From: Poecilobothrus nobilitatus
Lineage: Eukaryota > Arthropoda > Insecta > Diptera > Dolichopodidae
Direction: 5' to 3'
DNA length: 64,000 nt
NCBI GenBank assembly: GCA_947095535.1
Contig: OX352773.1
Location: 31,641,398 to 31,705,397, forward strand
Each line of letters starts with the position of its first letter. Within the stretch, counting starts at the first letter, position 1. Of this stretch, positions 35,588-49,059 are shown one piece after another. The translations under genes were made by a program, and so were the position numbers. Below the pieces are notes generated by a model. The model was not told where the DNA came from. It ran no database searches and saw only the letters and a program-made list of their open reading frames with translations.

Positions 35588-36674
35588 GGGCTTCGGTAGC
35601 CTAGTGGGTAAGCGTGTGGCGTATTAACCGAAGGAGTGTGGGGTCGATCCCTGCACAGGTCGTAAGTTTTTTTCTTTACATACCCCCCTTACGACTTAAA
35701 ATAATGTAAATATATAGTATATAATATAAACAAAATAAATAATTTTTTTTTTTTTTTTTTATTGAACTTTTATTTTGTTGATTGCTTACATACTTATGAT
35801 AACTTAACCTACAAAAATAGTTAACAAAAAAGGTTTTTCGTGCTTTAAAAATTAACATGTAAAAATAAAATGTTTTTTTATGTTAAATTGTTTGTCTTAA
35901 TAATTATTATGAATGTTTACTGACTATCTTAATCATACCTTTGAGTATGTATTAATTCCTTAGTTTTAATTAATTGCAAAAAATTTAAAAAAGGCAATTT
36001 TTTTTATACTTTTTTTTTTAAGTAAAACCTTAACCTAACTTATCCTATTCTTACAACTAATTAAGAAACTTATAACTAAAAATTATTATTTTAATACTAA
36101 AAATAACACTAATCTAATAATTTAATGTACTAATCTTTTATACTAATAAATTATTTAACCACCAATAATTATTTTTTATTGATTTATCTATATCTGGTAT
36201 CGACATGTCATATTTCATATTATCTGGGTTGATGTTACCTGGATCATATTCAATTTGTTTACATGTAGCCCGTCTACTATAATGAAATAGTATAGGGACA
36301 TGATTTTGGTTTTGTATATAACCATGCTTGTCTAAGAAGATGAAATGCTCAGATGCTATGAAGCCCGTGAACAAAGTCTTCTTGATGTACTCCTCATTGT
36401 GGTAAAATATATGTGATATTAAACCATTTTCTGGAGTATTTAATGCTCTATCATAGTGGTTGCGAATTAATTTTATAATAAAATTATCGATTCTTATGAT
36501 TTTTGATTCCTTGTACAAATATTTATTGGAGTAAAAATGTTTGTACTACAAAATAAATAATATTAGTATATAATTTAATAATAGTATAAAAACCTATAAT
36601 GGCCTTAGTTGCCGATGGTTCAATAATATTGCATTACATTTATGTATGTAATATTAATATAAATAAATAAATAA
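35588..36674 (+). mobile_element. tRNA-derived SINE-A, copy 3, split by a LINE
   Basis: The head (GGGCTTCGGTAGCCTAGTGG, B box region 35641-35652) and hairpin arms AGGTCGTAAG/CTTACGACTT lie at 35588-35700. The body is interrupted at 35743 and resumes at 36548 with ACAAAATAAATAAT then ATTAGTATATAATTTAATAA, finishing with the 3' domain and (AAAT)n tail. The B box has one change (GGGGTCGATCCC). Read without the 35744-36547 insertion, it collinearly matches the SINEs at 12030 and 12320. Confidence 0.92.
35744..36547 (-). mobile_element. Jockey/I-like LINE, 5'-truncated insertion inside SINE-A3
   Basis: The insertion is bracketed by a perfect 14-bp duplication, ACAAAATAAATAAT (35730-35743 and 36548-36561). 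It begins on the plus strand with a run of T, which is the poly-A tail of a minus-strand copy. This is the signature of target-primed reverse transcription. A frame is open from the truncated 5' junction to a TAA at 36138 (about 135 codons). It includes IDNFIIKLIRNHYDRALN, FYHNEEYIKKTLFTGF, FIFLDKHGYIQNQNHV and DKSIKNNYWWL, the C-terminal region of ORF2 downstream of the reverse transcriptase. The same phrases end the LINE at 10917. The unbroken frame and perfect duplication suggest a fairly young insertion. The copy lacks endonuclease and polymerase domains, so it is inactive. Confidence 0.9.
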
Positions 36675-36684
36675 GTTTTTCATA

Positions 36685-36950
36685 GGAGCCTCAGTGACCG
36701 AGTGGTAAACGTGTCAAATACGTGGCTTATTGATTGAATGAGTGCGGTTTCAAATCCTGCATAAGTACCAAGTTTTATTAATGGAACACAAATCCCCCTT
36801 TCTATCAAATATAGTGTAAATATATAATACAAACAATTTCTGTATAATTTAATAGCAGTATTCAACCTATGACAGTCTTAGTAGCTGATGATTTTGCAAT
36901 TATTGCCAAATATGATTTGTAATATTAATAAAAATAAATAAATTTTTAAA
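36685..36950 (+). mobile_element. tRNA-derived SINE-B, copy 1
   Basis: GGAGCCTCAGTGACCGAGTG and TGGCTTATTGATTGAATGAG, with a B-box-like GGTTTCAAATCC, match the SINE at 57287 more closely than the A group. The hairpin arms are degraded (TACCAAG; CTTTCTA). The 3' domain (TTCAACCTATGACAGTCTTA and TAGTAGCTGATG) and AAATAAATAAA tail are present. It starts only ten bases after the tail of SINE-A3. Confidence 0.85.
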
Positions 36951-38419
36951 AGTTATCCATTCTAATAAATTAAAAGATTAAAGTTAACTGAAAATCTCAG
37001 TTTATTTTAAAGAAAACTTTATATCTTCAAATATTTTTCAATGCTTAATTAAAGTTTAGAAAATTTCACAAAAAAAAAATAATTTAATTTAATTTATTTT
37101 TTAATTTTTTTATTCTTTGTTGTCGTTGTTCATGGTTTTTTCACATTACTTTATTTTTTCTTACTTAAAATTTTATATAAGCTTATTAGTAAAAGTAAAA
37201 GTTTATAATAAAATTAAATAAAAAATAAATCAATTGAATTTAATAATTTGTTTTTTTTTTTTCGTCTTTGTTTCTTTGTTTATATTTATTATATTTAAGT
37301 TTTATTTTTATTTTTTTTATTAAAGTCTCAAAAATAATATTATATAAATTTACAGGGCAAAAAAAGATTTCGATTTTTTTTTTTTAAAGCAGAAAAAAAA
37401 GTTCACAAAGAGAGCAAGAAAAACAAAAAAAAAAAAAACGAAAGAAAGATTCTTAAAACATGATTTACTTTAAAAATTAAATTTTCCATTTAGAACTTTT
37501 TTATTCCTTTCAATTTTGATTTGCAAAAAAGCAAAAAAACAAAAATAAAAAAAGTACTAAAAAAAATACTAACATATTATGTACCAACATATGAATGTTA
37601 GAAAGAGATATGTATATGTTTAAATAAAAAAAAAAAATCTTTATTTACAAAGAAAACTTGGCCAAGTAAATTTTCTTGAAAATTCAATTTATCTATCTCT
37701 ATTCTCAAGTTAAAAAAACAAAAAAAAAAAAAAAATAAAAAACGAAAAATAAACAAAAAAAGAAAAAAAAAAAAGATGATAAAGAAATCGTAAATTGCCT
37801 ACTTTCTATTTTTTTTTTTTCTTCTGTTCGTCTTTTAAGAGAATTTGTTTTGACTTTTTTTTTTTACTTTAATTTTGTTTTTTTTTTTTTTTTTCTTGTA
37901 ATTGTTGTTGTTGTTAATATTATATTCTCATACTGAAATAAACAGCGATTTCCTTTTAACTTTAACCCAATAATAATGTTCTCTCTCTTGTATAATCTTA
38001 AATTTTATATCTCGTTCTTTTCTTGACTGTCTTACATGATATACGTATATATGTATATACATGTATATATTTTTAAATATATAGGACAGGAATATTACCG
38101 TCATTATAGACCTAGATGAAAAAAAAAAATTACAAAAAAAAAAAAAACAAAAGGAAGAAGAGAAAAATATTTTTTTTTTCTCTGTAAGAATCAGCACTTT
38201 TTTTTATCCTTTTAATTTTATATGCTTATGTAGGTATATATTATATATATATTAATTGTTATGTAGGTTCTAGTGATGAGATTCAATGAATTTTGTTTTT
38301 TTTTTTTTTGGCACACTAAAAAATTTTTTTTTCCAATAGATTTCAAGATTATTTCGAAAATTTATTTTTCTATTGCTTTTTTTCTTAATAAAGTGCCTCT
38401 AAAAACCTAAAGTGAATAG
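36951..38419. other. AT-rich non-coding stretch
   Basis: No gene was seen. There are poly-A and poly-T runs of 10-16 bases at 37424, 37719, 37855, 37879 and 38300, and a (GTT)n patch at 37903. Confidence 0.5.
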
Positions 38420-38625
38420 TAAAACCTTTTATTACTCAACTGTTATATATTCTGATATATATGTATACTTGGTAATTTTCTAAATTGCGGTATATTCTTT
38501 TTTCGGATCATATAAACTTTGCCCCTGATTTATTTTGAAGAAAAATGTTCCACAAAATTTTAGCCGTAAACTGAAAGATGGTAGATTGATAACTTTTAAA
38601 ATTTTTTACGATATACATGGAAATA
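38420..38625 (+). repeat. Lone copy of segment B
   Basis: TAAAACCTTTTATTACTCAA through ATACATGGAAATA is 206 bp long, exactly as in 34078-34283, with three substitutions and no indels. The flanking A segments are absent here. Confidence 0.92.
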
Positions 38626-40559
38626 TTTTGTGTAAAATTATTTCCAAATTAAAATTAAATCAAGAAGAAGTAATGTGATTTAAAAGTTTTTTTTGTATTT
38701 TTAATTTTTAAATTTTTTAGTTCCTGTGTTAAATTAAATTGCAAAAATAAATCAGCCCAGTTTTCGTTTTGAATAGTTAGTTTTAAAAAATATAAAATAA
38801 GGGTTGTTTCAGGGCTTCAAATCAGGACTTCAAATATCTTATTTTTTGATTCAATCATAAAACTCTTTTGATTTGTGGTTACGCGAAAATATTTTATTTA
38901 ACAAACTCTGATTTGTAAATACAATGTTATATTTTATTAATATTGGTATAGGTATATAGTTGTATATGTATGTAGTTGAATATATATATTTGTTTTATGT
39001 AATTTTTATGCACATTTTTAACATTGCCAAAAATCGATTTTTATTCAATTTAGAATTCCATTGAGTGTTTGTTTTTTTTTTGTTTCTTGTTTTGCTGTCT
39101 CTTTTTTTTTTCCGTTTTTTGTTTCTTTGCTTATGCTGTTTTGTTTAATTTTTTACAGTTTCTTTTTTTTGTTTGTTTTGTTTTTTTTTTTTGGTTTTTA
39201 GTTTTTATTTTTTGTCTTTGCCTTTCTTTTCTGTTCAAAAAATTTTCTTTTTAGTTTTTAATGAAGGCAGAAAGAAGATAAAGCTTGTAAGCCTTAACAG
39301 TGAAGAAAAATAATATTATATGCATGTATATGTTTATAAAATATAATATATAAATATACATTTAAAAAAAAAATATATCTTAATTTTTAAATACATGTTG
39401 TATCCTTGTTATGGTTAAAATATTTAAAATACCATCATTACATTATCACCTTTATTATCATGATTACCTTAAATATTTATGTGTGTATATGTGTGTGTGT
39501 GTTTTTTATTTTGGATTTTCGTGTTTTCAAATTTTTTTTTTTTAGTTTAAAAAATATAGGAACTAAATTGTACTGAAATTTGATCAGAGCCACTGTTTTT
39601 TTGTATGTTAACTTATGAATTAGAAGAATCATTCTATTTTATACCACAACAGATTACCTAAACATTTTCATTGTCTTATTGATTAAATATTCAAATTTTC
39701 TTAAAAAATTACGGTTGTAATGAAAATTTAAAGAAAAGTGAGAGAAAAAGAGAGTGATTGCGAGTATTATAGCGGTATCTAACTAAAGATAATATGAATG
39801 GTGTAAATTATATTTATTTAATTTTCATTTAGGTTCACTTTATTTTTAAAATATAAATTCCTGGCCTCAATTGAGTGCTGATATTTTATAAAACAAAAAA
39901 AATAAAGCAAAAAATAATTTTGTTTTTATTTAGTTTTTTTTTTGTTTTTTTTTTTGTTTTTAATATTTAAAGATATTATGAAAGGATATATAAAAAATAC
40001 ATAAAATATTAAATTAAATTGCTAAAAAAAAAGAAGAGAATAAAAATTTTTTTTCAGACAGAAGAGCAAAAGAAAAAGAAAAGACTAAAAATAAAAATGA
40101 GAAACATAACACTAAGAAAGGTGTAAAAAAAAAAGTAAAAATTTGGTTTTGATGATAAAGCAAAGATGGGAATACAATGAAATTATTGTTAAACATGAAA
40201 AATCAACATTATGACAATGGGTTTATTAAAGTTTTATGTTGCAAAACCAAAAAAAAAAAAAAACAAAAAAGCAAAATGAAAAACACAGTTAAATCTTTAA
40301 ATACATTGAAAAAGAAGTTATTTTGGTTTACTTTTACAGTTATAAGAAATTAAAAAAAAAAAAAAAATCAATTGAATTTTCAAAAGTCAAACGTATATGA
40401 AATTGAAAATGAAAGAAAATATTATAAATTTTATTTTGATTTTATAAAAAAATTCATAAAACTTTAGTGAAAATTTAAAGGATATAATTATTAAATCCTT
40501 ATATAATATGAATATATTATATTAAAAAAATTGTTTATTATATTTTGGATTCATGCAAA
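38626..40559. other. AT-rich non-coding stretch with a T/G-only tract
   Basis: No gene was seen. 39065-39255 is almost free of A on the plus strand (T, G and some C), including ATTTTTTACAG at about 39148-39159, which could act as a 3' splice site or branch region; no exon follows it. (GT)n occurs at 39481-39502. Confidence 0.45.
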
Positions 40560-41020
40560 CCATCGGATGTTTTAAAATTTCCGTTTAAGTTAAAGTTTTA
40601 ACCCTTTTTTTGTGGTTTCTGTTTAACATCTCCACCTCACATGGTTTCCTTGCTACGGTTTTAGCATTTTGGTAATGGAGGGTTAGCTCGTTTTCTACTA
40701 CCTTGGGGGTTCCATTGCAAGAACATGCGTTGTATATTTTTGTGATTTTTCTTTATCGTGTGGCGTATTCATCTCCAGTTTTTTCTTTTCTTGTTGTCCC
40801 AGTATGGGTTCCTTTTCTGAAAGTCTTCAAAGATCTTTGTTGCTTATTCTGGTAAGCCAGAATATTCTGCATATGATACGTAGATATTGGTTAGCGGAAA
40901 CCTGTAGTTTTTGCGTAATGGTGTTTGATATCATCCATATTTCACTACAGTAAATAAGAACTGTTTTCATACAAATTAATTTTAAAAGTCCTACAACTTT
41001 ATTTCCCAAGTGATTCATTT
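40560..41020 (-). mobile_element. RTE-like LINE, C-terminal ORF2 remnant
   Basis: The minus strand reads NHLGNKVVGLLKLICMKTVL, IYCSEIWMISNTITQKLQVS and NQYLRIICRIFWLTRISNKDL (41018 to 40827). After a shift it continues KRKNWR-stop-IRHTIKKN and FLQWNPQGSRKRANPP down to about 40680. These phrases match the remembered C-terminal pattern of RTE-type endonuclease/reverse transcriptases: LLYG.ETW..T..IT.KLQ..N..LR.I..IFWP..ISN.ELW, then R.W.WIGH..R, then W.PQG.RKRGRP. One stop and at least one frameshift make it a pseudo-copy. The 3' end near 40560 has no clear poly-A. Confidence 0.85.
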
Positions 41021-42894
41021 ATTTATTAATAATTTATTTGGATAAAGTATAAATTCCATGGCCAATATTGCCTTGCTGTCCTAAAAATAGATTTAATAAT
41101 ATAATATATATTTCCCAAGTAGGAATATAAATATGAAAAGAATTAAAAAACTGTATTAAATTTAAACATATGTGAGCAAAAAAGATTGAATATTCTCTGT
41201 ATTCCCTTTACTGTTTGATTTGATAAAAATTAAAAAAAATGAACTAATTTTTAAAAACCTGTGCCAAAATTTAAATTTTTCATTTCAATAAAAGCTTCAA
41301 CTTTTCAACTAAAAAAATTACGGATACTAAATAATGTATTGCAATGATAATCAAAAATAGCTTTAAAGGACTTTTATCTGTTACTTTAAAAACTTTCCTT
41401 CCTTATTTACTCTATAAAATTTCGTGTTGTTTTGTTTTATTAGAAACTGACCACGGTTGTAGCATACCATGACAATTTCAAATTTTATAAAACATTACCT
41501 ACTTTTTTTTTTCTTAAAGATAAACAAAAATAAAAAAAAATCTATTGTCCTCAAATTCACATGAAATGGCAGAAAAAAAAAAACAAAAAAAAAAAAATTT
41601 TTTTTTTGCTTGGAACTTTTTCATTCTGTTATGAAGTTGGTCCCTCCTGTCAGCAGCTAAAATCAAATTATTTTGTTTGAGTCATGATGAGAGTTCATGA
41701 TCCTTTAATTTTTTCTTTCTTTGTAGTTTTTTTATTTTTTTTTTTTTTTAGGTTTGGTTCCGTCAAGAATGAGTTTTCAGATATAATGTAAAATCACGAG
41801 ATAAATTTTAAAGTAAACAGACCATACAAAGTTGAATATACATATATACATATCGAAACAGATTCAGGATTTTTTAGGTTCTTTATTTTTTATTTACCTT
41901 TAAAAGTTGGAAAAAAAAAAAAAAACACAAGGAAAACCATTTTAACTTTAACTTTTTGGCGGCTCTTTTTTCAGGCTACATGCAGAGTCATTATGATTAA
42001 ATAAAAGTATACAACCGTGATATTATTGTATTTATGTATATGAAAATATATTTATATATATTAAATACATATTTACGTATATTTATATTGTAAGGTTAAA
42101 AAAGGATAAGTCCGGATGATATAGTTAAAAAAAAAAAAAAAATTAAATATTTTTTATTGCTTTATTATATTGAGCAAAAACAAAAATGTGATTCGAGACT
42201 CGACAAACAAAAGAAAAATAATATATTTTTTTTTCAAAGCCAAAGAAGAGGACATATGTATTATAAAGAGGAAAAATTAAAAAAAAAAATTATTATTATT
42301 ATTATATTTCTATCAAAAACAAGGTTTTTTTTTCCTATATAGGCAAAAAAACAACAAACCAAATTGTTATTGTTTGATGTTTTAGGTTCAAAAGAATACA
42401 AAAATGCAAGAACAAATAATCTATACACCCACTTATCTACTCAGCTAAACTATCCTACCTGGACAGGTGAATTTAATTATAAAATAAAATAATGCTTTAT
42501 TTTTCGATAAAAAAAAAACAAAATTTAAAATGAGTCGAAAAAATTGTAAAAAAAAGAAAATAAATTAAAGCGTTGTCTTATAGTTGGCGGTCGATTGAAA
42601 TAAAAAAAAAAATGAGAAAGTATAGAATCTATGGTAAGTGAAAAAGAATAATTTAAAAATATGAAACAAAAAAATTAAAGTATCATTTAAAGCACAACAA
42701 TAAGTAAGAAACAGTTGGGAATGAAATAATAAAAAGAAAAAGGAACCAAAAGTTTTTTTTTTTTTACTGCTCTCTGTTTTTAGCACATTTTCAGAAAAAA
42801 AAAAAATTTGCTTATCTGCAGTTAGTCACACTTTTACTCTATCTTATCTGTACTTCGGGTTGTGTACAAAACTACTATACCATTTAAGATGAAG
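41021..42894. other. AT-rich non-coding stretch
   Basis: No gene was seen. CTACCTGGACAG then GTGAAT at about 42453-42474 is a poor splice-like word. Homopolymer runs are frequent. Confidence 0.5.
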
Positions 42895-43345
42895 CAATTT
42901 AACCATATGGATAGTTTATTATGGAGCTACAGCTCATTAAAGTTGGAAATTATTATATCCCTAGTTTTCCTTAATATTTTTTTAAATCTAAATACGCCAA
43001 ATGACAGAAAATTCATAAGATTAAATCAATATTATAGTTTATCGCAATTTGGTATTTAAATTTACCGTTATCTGCAAATATACTTTAACAAAATTTCAGC
43101 TTCTGCATATCTCCGGAACACTTTCAGTCAGAATCTTGAAATATTGAGAGAAGGAAAATCTTTAACAATTAGTATAAGTTATCTCAAAAAATTTTTTGTT
43201 CTTACTGTCGTTTAAGAGCTATTAACGATCAAAAATTTTAAATTCTCTATTGTTAAACGCCGTTAAACGCTAGCAAATTTGTCGTAAGTAACAAATAAAA
43301 ACTTAAATCTTCAATATTATGTTTTTACATATCGGGTTAATAACT
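42895..43345 (+). repeat. Third copy of the 5338-6180 dispersed repeat
   Basis: ATTATGGAGCTACAGCTCAT, then ATTTAAATTTACCGTTATCTG, then CATATCTCCGGAACACTTTC and AATTAGTATAAGTTATCTC parallel ATTACGGAGCTGCAGCCCCT, ATTTAAATTTACCGTTATATG and AATTAGTATAAGTTTCCTC in the earlier copies. It is diverged and has no ORF. Confidence 0.5.
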
Positions 43346-44160
43346 TGTTTATGGATTTCATTAAAATTTAAAAAAACAACCTCTGATTTTCAAAATATTA
43401 ATGCCAAAATAGTCATAATCTCAAAAAAACTTTTAGATTGTCTTTAAGAAAATATGTACCTTTAAAAACCTTTGATTTTACATACTGCCTTACTTTATTT
43501 AGTAATTGAAAAATAAAATAATACCGAAAAAAAAACAAAATAAAAAATACAATAATAAAAATTCAAAACTCCATAAAATGGGTAAAAAAACAATAAAATT
43601 GAAAAAGGAGAAAAGAAAGACCGAAAAGTGAGCGGCCACCTGAGATCTTTTGTACAAATTTTTAATATTTTTCTTGTACATCACATCACTTAGTTACATG
43701 CATTTTTTATAATGATGATGATGATGATAATGATGAAAATGGTGATTATGATTATAATAATAATAGTGATTATATTGAATGCAAATTATTAAATAATATC
43801 TCTTGTTAAGTATAGTATAAGTATGTAAGTAAAAACAACTTGAAACATCTAAAATGTGTATGAGTATGTGAAAATTAGTTATTTAGTTTTCTTTAAAACT
43901 TTTTTCCTATGATCAAAAAACCGAAAGCCTTTTTTATTGTGACCCATTGGAAATGTAAATATATAATTTGTGTTATCAGAAATTAAAATTTTTCTCAGCA
44001 TTAAAAAAAATAGTTAAAAATTTAATATCATAGCACATCATAGTAAAAAATTAAAAGTTTTTTCCTTGTTTTCCTCTCGTACCGATTAAAAAATACACAG
44101 GAATGGTCACATTAAATATATTAACAAAAGAAAAAGGTGTACTATAGTAAATATAAATAC
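43346..44160. other. AT-rich stretch with (GAT)n-like microsatellite
   Basis: Nothing gene-like. A degenerate (GAT/AAT)n repeat lies at 43711-43775. Confidence 0.5.
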
Positions 44161-44172
44161 AAAAAAAAAAAA

Positions 44173-44203
44173 TTTTTTTTTTTTTTTTGGTTTACAGGTA
44201 AAT
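44173..44203 (+). promoter_or_regulatory. Candidate recursive-splice (ratchet) site, moderate
   Basis: A run of about 16 T, GG, then TTTACAG ends at 44197 and is followed directly by GTAAAT. The acceptor half is strong; the donor half is weaker than GTAAGT. It lies in the presumed long intron on the strand of the gene at 9633. Confidence 0.3.
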
Positions 44204-47200
44204 TGTACGCTTTTATATTAATTGAGTAAATTGGCTTTTCATCATAAGGTGGTTCGGACTGGTAACCTGGCTTTAACCTTTCGCTTAACAGTCTTTTTAT
44301 TATTATTATTTTTTTTTTCTTTAAAAGTTAAAAAGTTCAGTTTATTTTTTATACTTTGGTTAAAAAAAAAAAAAAAAAAAAAAAACAATTTTTAATTTAA
44401 AAAAAAAACTTTTCATGTTAGATTGTATAGGGAAAGAAGAAAAAGAAATGGTGTATTGAGTAAGACGGTGATGCAGCAGTCTGCAAAATTATATGTTGAA
44501 ATAACACTAAATTTAGAAGTGAAAAAGAGATAAAAATATTAACTAAACTTACAAATAATGGTTCTCAATTATTTTTTTGTTTTTGTTTTCAGGTTTTTTT
44601 TTTTTTTTTTGTAAAATAAAAATGAAAAGGTGTTAAAAATTAAAATGAACTCTTGAAGAATGTAATTATAAATAAATAAAGTAAAAAAAAAATTTAATAT
44701 TAAAGTGATTTAAATTTTTATTTTTGTTTTTTTATATTTTATTTTAAGGATTAAAAATTATACTTGAAAAAATATTTTAAATTGAATGAATGGTTTTAGT
44801 TTATAGGTTTTAAAGAAAAAGAAAAAGAGGAACTAAAGTTGAAAATGAAAATTTTTTTTTTTCCGTTTTTTCGTTTGGAAAATAACTTTTTGTTAAAATT
44901 AATAATTAATTAATTTTCAATTAAAATATTTTAAATCTTTGTTTATTTGATAAAATAATAAATAATAAAATTTTTGCATTTAAATAAAGTTGAAATGAGT
45001 TTTAATAATTTTGAAAATTTGAATGATTTTTTCATTTATATTTTTACAAGGGTAATTGTAATTGCATTGAAATGCTTACAATAACTGGATTGAAATCCTG
45101 GATTTAAATTGAATGATTCATTATAATTTGTATAAGATTAAATTTACTTATTAAAGTACAAGTTGTTGTGAAATTTTTTAATAGTTTACAGTTTTTTATT
45201 TTTATTTTTTTGTGGAATTAGGTGCTCAATTTAGAAAATTCTAAATTTTTTTAAAGAAGTGGTGGAATTAAAAGACATTTTGTTCTGAAAATTATTGTAC
45301 AAAATACCTTATTTTAAAATTATTAAACGTTTAAAGATTGGATTAGGTTAAATTAAATTTTTGAAACGAAAATCTTTAAAGGGACCATTAAAGGATCTTA
45401 AATAATTTTACGAAAGATGAAGATGACCAATTTCGAATATAGATACCTAGATAAGTAGATGCTATTTTTCACATACCAACATTTTATTTATTATGGATAT
45501 GTTGTTTAGTTGACAACATTTTTTTTTTTTTAGGGATTAGGACATTTTTTTTTGGTTTTTGTTTTCCTCCGTTACGGAAAATATTCGTCGAGTCAATTTA
45601 ACAATATTTTGCTTCTCTACCCTGAATTCACCTTCAGTTTTAAAAACTAAAAAGCAAAATTACATTGTTTATGAAGCTGTTTAGAACAAGTAGAAGCTCA
45701 TTGAAAAACACTGTTGAACCGAGCTGATTATAAAATATTATTATACCAATTATCGATTACTGATTATCTATTCTTTTTATAATTTATATCTATTCTTCTT
45801 ATATTCAAAATTTAATTTTTAAATAAATAAAAGTTTTTAATTTACTAACATTTTAAATTAACTTTTTCACTCGCTCTTTTAAAAACTTGGAAATTATTTT
45901 TTATTAATATTTTGAAAATTAAAATTGGATTATATTTGTTTAGTTTTCAGATTAATTTTAATTCTTTTTATTTATTTATTTTTTTTTGTTATAATAATAG
46001 TCGCATGTCACTCTGTTATATTTAGATAATCTGTTTCTACTATTTCATTTTTAAATTTTGAAAATGTGTTATCCTTCAAAGGTATTTATTTAATCTTTTT
46101 TTTTTCATTTCTTATTCTTTTTATACAGACTTTAAAAGGAAAAATTAATTTTATAAGTAAATTACTTATACTAATATAAATATTTTTATATAATATTATT
46201 ATGTTTATATATGTATATATATTATTATTCATTATATATAATGTAATATGTGTGATTGTGTATTTAACAGATATAAAATGATTGAATGAAAGCCTCAAGC
46301 AAACTTAATTAAACCGTTAATTTATGGTTCTGTCTTATGGCTTAAAGATTTATGTCTACATTTTTAGATACATATAATGAAAACCAAAAAAAGTTTATCA
46401 GAATAACAAAAAGAAGTAGAAGATGGGAGAAAACGTAAAAATCTCAAGAGTTTTGGGTTAAATATAAGAAAACCATTTTAGAAAATCATAAAATATTTTG
46501 ACATTGAAATAAAAAACAAAAAAGAAATTTACCATAGAATTAAATGATGATAATTTTCCTGGGCGTTTAAAATTTTCTTTATATTAAATGTTAATGAAGG
46601 GTAGGAGTGTTTAATTATTATTAGGAGTCTGTTAAAGTTTTAAATGTAATAAAAATAAACAAGAAGAAAAAAAAATTCCGAAATATAATTAAATGATGTA
46701 CAAAAAAAAAAGAAAAAATAATAATTTTCTTTCTTTTATTTTAATAATTTTTTCACCGTACACCTTTTTTTTTAAGGTGTTGTTTTGACAAAAAATAACA
46801 GAGGCAGACCTCTTTTTATTAAAAAACAGAAAAGTGGCATTAAATGTTTTTTTTTTTTTATTGTTTTTTTTTTTTGTGGGGTGTTGCAAATTTTAACAAC
46901 AAATGGAAGCAGGTTATAAAAACATTTAAAAAAAATTAAAGTAAAATTAATAAATTGTTATTACAATTGTCTATAAAATATAATTGATTTCAGTGTTTAT
47001 TAAATTTTTATGTAAATGGTTTATTCAAGTGCTCTAAAGTCAGTAGTTTCGGTTTAAATAAAAAAAAAAAAAAAAGTTTCTTATTGTTAAAATTTAGATA
47101 ATTCACACATGCTTTTTATCATCAGTATCTATGTTTTTTTTTTTTGGATTTTTCTGTTTTATTAGATTATAACGCATATTTTGAGGACCCCATTACAATT

Positions 47201-49058
47201 TTCTATTAATATTTTCCTATAAATCTTATTTTTTTTTTCCATAGCTTTGTAAGGTTTAATCAATTTTTCGTTTTATTTGTTAAATCCTGCACAATATTTA
47301 TTTTTTTATTAGCTGTCGTCCGTTATAAATAAAATAGCAGTTGTTATTATTGTCTGTAATATCTTCGGTTAACCTGCAACTTTTCATACTTTACAGTCAT
47401 ACAAGAAAATTGATATTATGTTACTATATATAGTAGTTTAGATTTTCATGTTGTAATACAAAAAGGCTACTTTTTTTTTTTTGGTATTCAAATCGAAAGG
47501 GTATGTAAAATTAAAGAAAGTGCTAAAAAAAACATTGTATTCTTCTTAATCAAATTATACGTAAAAAAAGAAAAACGCAATAAAAAACAAAACAGGAACT
47601 TTTGAAATTTTTTCATTTTTATTTTTAAAGGTATAAATGAAATTTTCATTAAAATTTTAATAGACAGGGAAAAATGAATTCTTTATTTTATACAAGAATT
47701 TAGGTAATTAAAATTAAAAATATCTTTAAATATAGGTATATAGAAATAATACCATAAATTATCATTTAATTTATATTTTCTTCAACAAAAAAAAAAAAAA
47801 AAAATAATAATAATAATAATAATAAAATACAATTTTAATCATCATAATTAAAGAAGAGAAGAAAAACAACAAGAGAAATTATAAAAAAAAAATAATAATA
47901 ATTTTCTTTTCATTTTTCTTAAATGATTTTTGAATTAAGAGTTGTTTAAATTTTTATGTTTTCTCTTTCTTATTTTTTCTATATTTTTATTTTGTTTTGG
48001 TTCTGTACTTTTCATCATATCTGGATTTTATTTTAAGAGGTCTTTAGAGAGCGAGAGAGAGAAATTTTATTTATGTTCTATTTGTTGTTTATTTTTTTTT
48101 TTTTTTGTTTTGTTCTCTTTTATTTTTTTTTTTACCTAATGGTTAAACAGGTATTAAATTCGATTGAAATTTGAAGTTATTTTTGTTGTTGTTTTAATTC
48201 CAGGTAAAAATAAAAGAAAACAAAAAGCTATGGTGTACCTGTAATGTATTTTTAATATTATTTTGTTATTTTGTTTTACTACAAAAAAAAAAAAAAGTAA
48301 AAAAAGTAAGAAAAAACAAAATAAAATGGTAAATATTATATTTTTTTTGACAAAATATTTTCTGGCTTTTGATTTTTCTAGATTTTTACTGTTAAAAATT
48401 TTATTTTTTCTTTAGTTGTTCAAAAGTGTAATATTTTTGTCAATTATTTTTTTTTGTTGCTACCCTAAATATTATTTCTATACTACTTAAATAAACATAT
48501 ACCTAATATATATGTACTTTTTAAGAATACACATTTTTATGCATGTATTAATAAACGAATAGAACAAACACAAAAGATAGGTAAAAAATTGTAAAATACC
48601 TAATTATATTATTTATTTTTTATTTGTTTCAATGGAATGTATCTATATATTTAAATTAATACACACACAGAAGCACACTTATAAAAATTAAAAAAAAAAA
48701 AAAAAACTTTAGAAATATAAAAATGAAAATTTTCAAAGTAAAAAGGAATTTAATTAAATTTAATTTTTGTTTTCTTTTATTTTCCTTTTGCTAGAAGGAT
48801 TTTTGAAAGGATCGTGATTATTTAATTGTGTGAAAATTAAGAAATTAAAATTGTGCAAAAATGAAAAAGAAAACAAAACGTAAAAAAATAGAAAATGGCG
48901 AATAATAAAAACCAAAAAAACATTTTTGTATGGTTGTAAATAGACATTTTTAAAGTTTGTAAGCAATCAAATTATTATAATTTTAAGTGGTTTGATTAGA
49001 TGTGAATTGTAACAAAAATGAATGAATATAAATATTATTATCTAAATAGTGTCTCGAA
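44204..49058. other. AT-rich non-coding stretch
   Basis: There is no gene in 4.9 kb. Features are homopolymer runs (44362, 46850, 47056, 47790), an (AAT)n repeat at 47800-47825, and a weak splice-like site (TTTTAATTCCAG then GTAAAA) ending at 48203. Confidence 0.5.
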
Positions 49059-49059
49059 T

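Noticed and set aside
39065..39255. Cysteine/phenylalanine-rich 61-codon frame
   Set aside because: It is translated T/G-only sequence; composition alone explains it.
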